Source: Rhodocyclaceae bacterium | GTDB taxonomy: Bacteria; Pseudomonadota; Gammaproteobacteria; Burkholderiales; Rhodocyclaceae | DNA: 64,000 bases | NCBI GenBank assembly: GCA_016704145.1 | Contig: JADJAS010000007.1 | Location: forward strand, 1,240,001 to 1,304,000 | Direction: 5' to 3' | Shown: in pieces, positions 61,341 to 64,000 of the stretch | How the letters are laid out: every line of letters begins with the position of its first letter | How positions within the stretch are numbered: position 1 is the stretch's first letter | The notes under the pieces: generated by a model | The model's input: only the letters and a program-made list of their open reading frames with translations | What the model was told of the DNA's origin: nothing | Database searches by the model: none | Translations under genes and position numbers: made by a program

Positions 61341-61488
61341 TATTACCCCAGTCCCTATTTATTGCACAAGCTGTAAACCTTGAAATTAACTTAACCACGT
61401 CTTCGGTCGATTTGTGCGAAACGAATGCTATCTACCAAACCAACGTCATATTACGGGGTTTTGTGTTTGTTCGCAGTAGTTCACAGCT

Positions 61489-62079
61489 CTATGCATGCCC
61501 TGCCACATCGGAGAGATTGGCGAAGTCCACGCCGAGCAGCTTCATCGCGGCGGGCAAACGCTCTTCCGGCGCCACGGCGAAGATGATCTCCGGTTCGGCG
61601 GCGACGGTCAGCCAGGCGTTCTGCGACAGTTCCCATTCGAGCTGGCCGGCCGACCATCCGGAATAACCGAGCGTGATGAGCACGTCATGGGGCTCGCCCT
61701 TCTCGCTCATGTTCTGCAGGATGTCGCGCGAACTGGTTAGCGCCACGTCATCGCTGACTCTCAGCGTCGATTGCCATTCGCCCGACGGCCGATGCAGCAC
61801 AAAGCCGCGATCGGTCTGCACCGGTCCGCCGAAATAGACGGGCTGCCGGGAGAAGTGCCCACCGGTCTCGCCCGCATCGAGGGCGATATTCACCCGGTCG
61901 AACAGGGTCGCCAGGCTCATGTCCATCGGTCGATTGACGATCACGCCAAGCGCGCCTTCGGCGTTGTGCTCGCAGATGTAGGTGAGCGTCCGGGAAAAAT
62001 TCGGATCGGCCATCGCCGGCATGGCGATGAGGAAGTGGTGGGTGAGGCTGACTTGGTTGCTGACGTGTTCGCTGGCCAT
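61489..62079 (-). CDS. yqgE: YqgE/AlgH family protein
   Basis: A 196-residue cytoplasmic protein. It has SLTHHFLIAMPAMADPNFSRTLTYICEHNAEGALGVIVNRPMDM, VYFGGPVQTDRGFVLH, ALTSSRDIL and LGYSGWSAGQLEWELSQNAWL. These are the diagnostic UPF0301/AlgH segments. Function is uncertain, though linked to alginate regulation in Pseudomonas. It is usually immediately upstream of yqgF; here the pair is split by the AT-rich island. Confidence 0.95.
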   Translation of the reverse strand: MASEHVSNQVSLTHHFLIAMPAMADPNFSRTLTYICEHNAEGALGVIVNRPMDMSLATLFDRVNIALDAGETGGHFSRQPVYFGGPVQTDRGFVLHRPSGEWQSTLRVSDDVALTSSRDILQNMSEKGEPHDVLITLGYSGWSAGQLEWELSQNAWLTVAAEPEIIFAVAPEERLPAAMKLLGVDFANLSDVAGHA

Positions 62080-62112
62080 GCGCCCATTGTAATCGGTCGG
62101 CCGGCCAAGCGT

Positions 62113-64000
62113 TCAGTGACCGCCGGCGCCGTTGGCGGGCGTGGGCGGTTTCCGGTCGGTCTTGGCCGGCGCCTTGCGCCGGCGTCGCGGCTGGCCGCGC
62201 GACCGTGAATAGCTTTGCCGCAGGCGCGCCAGTTCGGCAAGCTGCACGGCCACCTGGAAGTTGACCGAGTCCGCCGGGATTTCGCCCTTGTCGTTCGGCT
62301 CGCCGGCCGGAATGCCGGTCAGGAGCTCCAGGGCCTGGTCGACGCCACCGACGGCCCAGATGTTGAAGCGCCCGCCGCGCACCGCGTCGACCACGTCGTC
62401 GCGCAGCATCAGGTGCGCGATGTTCGGCGCCGGTATCAGCACGCCCTGGTCGCCAGTGAGGCCGCGCGCGGCGCAAATATCGAAGAAGCCCTCGATCTTC
62501 TCGTTGATGCCGCCGACCGGTTGCACCACGCCGAACTGATTGACCGAGCCGGTGACCGCCAGCGACTGGCGGATCGGCAGGCCCGAGAGTGCCGACATCA
62601 GCGCGGCCAGCTCCGCCAGCGACGCGCTGTCGCCCTCGACGCCGCCATAGGATTGTTCGAACACCAGGCTGGCCTTGAGCGACAGCGGCGCGTTGAAGCC
62701 GAAGCGCGCCGCCAGGAACGAGGCGAGGATCAGCACACCCTTGGAATGGATCGGGCCGCCAAGTTCCACCTCGCGCTCGATGTCGACCACTTCGCCCTCG
62801 CCCATGCGCACGGTGGCGGTGATGCGCACGGGATGAGCGAACGTGCCCTCGCCGAGCATGACCACGGCGAGACCGTTGACCTGGCCGACATGGCTGCCCG
62901 AGGTGCTGACCAGCAACTGGCCACGCAGGATTTCCTCCTGATAGCGCTGGCGAATCCGCTCGTGGCGATGGCGTCGCGCCGCCAGTGCCGCTTCGACATG
63001 CGGCCGGTCGATTAGTACGGCGTTCGCCAGCGCGGCGAAATGGTCGGCCTCGCTCATGAGATCCCCCAGGGGCCGCGTACGGGTGGTCAGTCGCTGCGCA
63101 TCCGCCGCCAGACGGGCGGCGTGCTCGACGATCGCCGCCACCGCGCCAGCCGTGAAATGGCGCGGGCCCAGCCGGCGCGCCAGGGTGGCGATCAGCCGGG
63201 CGTAGTGGCGCGTGTTGTCGGGACTGCGTTCGACCTCGCTATCGAGGTCGGCATTGATCTTGAACAATTCGGGAAACTCGGGATCGAGTTCGGCGAGCAG
63301 ATAGTAGGTCAGCCGCTCGCCGATCAGCACCAGCTTGACGTCGAGTGGCACCGGCTCGGGTTCCAGTTGCAGGGTGCTGGTGAGGCCGATCAGTTCGGAG
63401 AGGGATTCGATGCGAATCTCGCCCGACTTCAGCGCTCGCTTGAGGCCTTCCCAGGCGTAGGGCTGGCTCAGCACCTTCAGGGCGTCGAGCACGAGGAAGC
63501 CGCCGTTGGCGCGATGCAGCGCGCCGGCCTTGATCAGCATGAAGTTGCTGACCAGCGTGCCCATGTGCACCAGGTGCTCGACGCGGCCGACCAGGTTCTG
63601 CAGTGTCGGATGATCCTCGTGTACCACCGGCCGGCCGTCGTCGGGCGCGTTGCCGACCAGCAGGTTGACCAGGTAGCGCTGCACCGAAATGTTGCCGGCG
63701 AAGTAGGTGGTTTCGCCTTCCTCTTCGCCGCGGCCTGGCTCGCGCAGCGATTCGCCGCTTTCGATGATGTCGCGCATCACCGCGTCGAAATGGGCGCCGA
63801 CTTCCGGTAGGTCGGCGTAGCCCGGGCGCAGTTCCTCGACGAGATGACCCACGGCGAGGCGCAGCGTCTCGCGGCTGAGCTCCTTGATGCGCCCCTGCAT
63901 CTCGCGCCGCCAGCGCGGAAACTCGTTCATCAGCTTGTGCAGCCGCTCGTGCAGCGTCTCCATGTGCTGGCGGAATTCCTGCTGGCGCGCCTCGGGCAGC
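62113..64000 (-). CDS. Lon-like (LonB-type) AAA protease, N-terminus outside window
   Basis: At least 629 residues encoded; the frame stays open to the right edge (LPEARQQEFRQH precedes the first in-window Met), so the start is beyond 64000. The protein is the AAA_32/Lon-protease type. It shows GNISVQRYLVNLLVGN, LIKAGALHRANGGFLVLDALKVL and VKLVLIGERLTYYLL. The C-terminal peptidase domain has the Ser-Lys dyad in GGVEGDSASLAELAALMSAL and GGINEKIEGFFDIC. The ATPase part looks reduced, as in YcbZ-like proteins. A basic Arg/Lys/Pro tail (SRGQPRRRRKAPAKTDRK) ends the chain. It lies 33 bp upstream of yqgE. Confidence 0.9.
   Translation of the reverse strand, partial: LPEARQQEFRQHMETLHERLHKLMNEFPRWRREMQGRIKELSRETLRLAVGHLVEELRPGYADLPEVGAHFDAVMRDIIESGESLREPGRGEEEGETTYFAGNISVQRYLVNLLVGNAPDDGRPVVHEDHPTLQNLVGRVEHLVHMGTLVSNFMLIKAGALHRANGGFLVLDALKVLSQPYAWEGLKRALKSGEIRIESLSELIGLTSTLQLEPEPVPLDVKLVLIGERLTYYLLAELDPEFPELFKINADLDSEVERSPDNTRHYARLIATLARRLGPRHFTAGAVAAIVEHAARLAADAQRLTTRTRPLGDLMSEADHFAALANAVLIDRPHVEAALAARRHRHERIRQRYQEEILRGQLLVSTSGSHVGQVNGLAVVMLGEGTFAHPVRITATVRMGEGEVVDIEREVELGGPIHSKGVLILASFLAARFGFNAPLSLKASLVFEQSYGGVEGDSASLAELAALMSALSGLPIRQSLAVTGSVNQFGVVQPVGGINEKIEGFFDICAARGLTGDQGVLIPAPNIAHLMLRDDVVDAVRGGRFNIWAVGGVDQALELLTGIPAGEPNDKGEIPADSVNFQVAVQLAELARLRQSYSRSRGQPRRRRKAPAKTDRKPPTPANGAGGH

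Larger units (their letters stand above)
58743..61488. other. AT-rich accessory island between yqgF and yqgE
   Basis: About 2.75 kb, visibly richer in A and T than the surrounding DNA and with different codon use (many AAT, ATT, TTA and AGT codons). It splits yqgE from yqgF, which are normally adjacent. It holds two minus-strand genes: a secreted protein with tandem repeats and a SAM-dependent methyltransferase. No integrase, tRNA, obvious direct repeat or copy of the 24-nt repeat was found. Confidence 0.8.

Noticed and set aside
61741..61770. TGACTCTC-type sequence in yqgE resembling the repeat
   Set aside because: Spacing between the two halves is wrong, and the peptide (LRVSDDVALTSS) fits the YqgE family.

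Overview
The window looks like chromosome of a high-GC betaproteobacterium, probably in or near Rhodocyclales. This is inferred from gene content and order: pilT-pilU next to yggS-proC-yggT-yggU, yqgE/yqgF-pyrR-pyrB-pyrC', and small families typical of the group (DUF1840, DUF2905, DUF3240). Coding density is very high, with many 4-bp start/stop overlaps. No rRNA, tRNA or CRISPR array was seen.

Layout. 0-13 kb: a hybrid sensor kinase cut by the left edge, metH, a DUF4143 ATPase, two unknown genes, cca, a small membrane protein, an alpha/beta hydrolase, a HAD phosphatase and a secreted DsrE-like protein. 12.7-20.3 kb: a propionyl-CoA to succinyl-CoA module, with a divergent GntR/FCD regulator, methylmalonyl-CoA mutase, its MeaB chaperone, and both propionyl-CoA carboxylase subunits. 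A VOC protein resembling methylmalonyl-CoA epimerase lies at 27 kb behind lgt. 20.4-26 kb: a tripartite RND efflux operon with a DUF3240 gene. 26-36 kb: zinc metallopeptidase, lgt, PilZ protein, chemoreceptor, ilvD, pirin and a frameshifted DUF255 gene. 36-43.7 kb: cytochrome c and a branched-chain amino acid type ABC transporter. Its binding-protein gene is separated from livHMGF by 2.3 kb of gene remnants and two toxin-antitoxin pairs. 43.7-53.8 kb: HDOD protein, ferredoxin-type reductase, SDR protein, hemJ, rlmL-type methyltransferase, pilU/pilT, yggS-proC-yggT-yggU and mscS. 53.9-55.5 kb: an IS3-type element with a broken orfA. 55.6-64 kb: pyrimidine genes and yqgF, an AT-rich two-gene island between yqgF and yqgE, then a Lon-like protease cut by the right edge.

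The most unusual feature is a short dispersed repeat. Its core is AGTCAGYCRTGGCG, three variable bases, then CGCC, so it ends in a small GGCG/CGCC hairpin with a variable loop. Twelve good copies lie in both orientations, nearly all inside or at the edges of conserved genes. They are read in three different frames, one supplies the meaB start codon, and one supplies a stop codon. I found none in the IS element, the toxin-antitoxin segment or the AT-rich island. It behaves like a genome-wide signal or very small mobile element embedded in core coding sequence.
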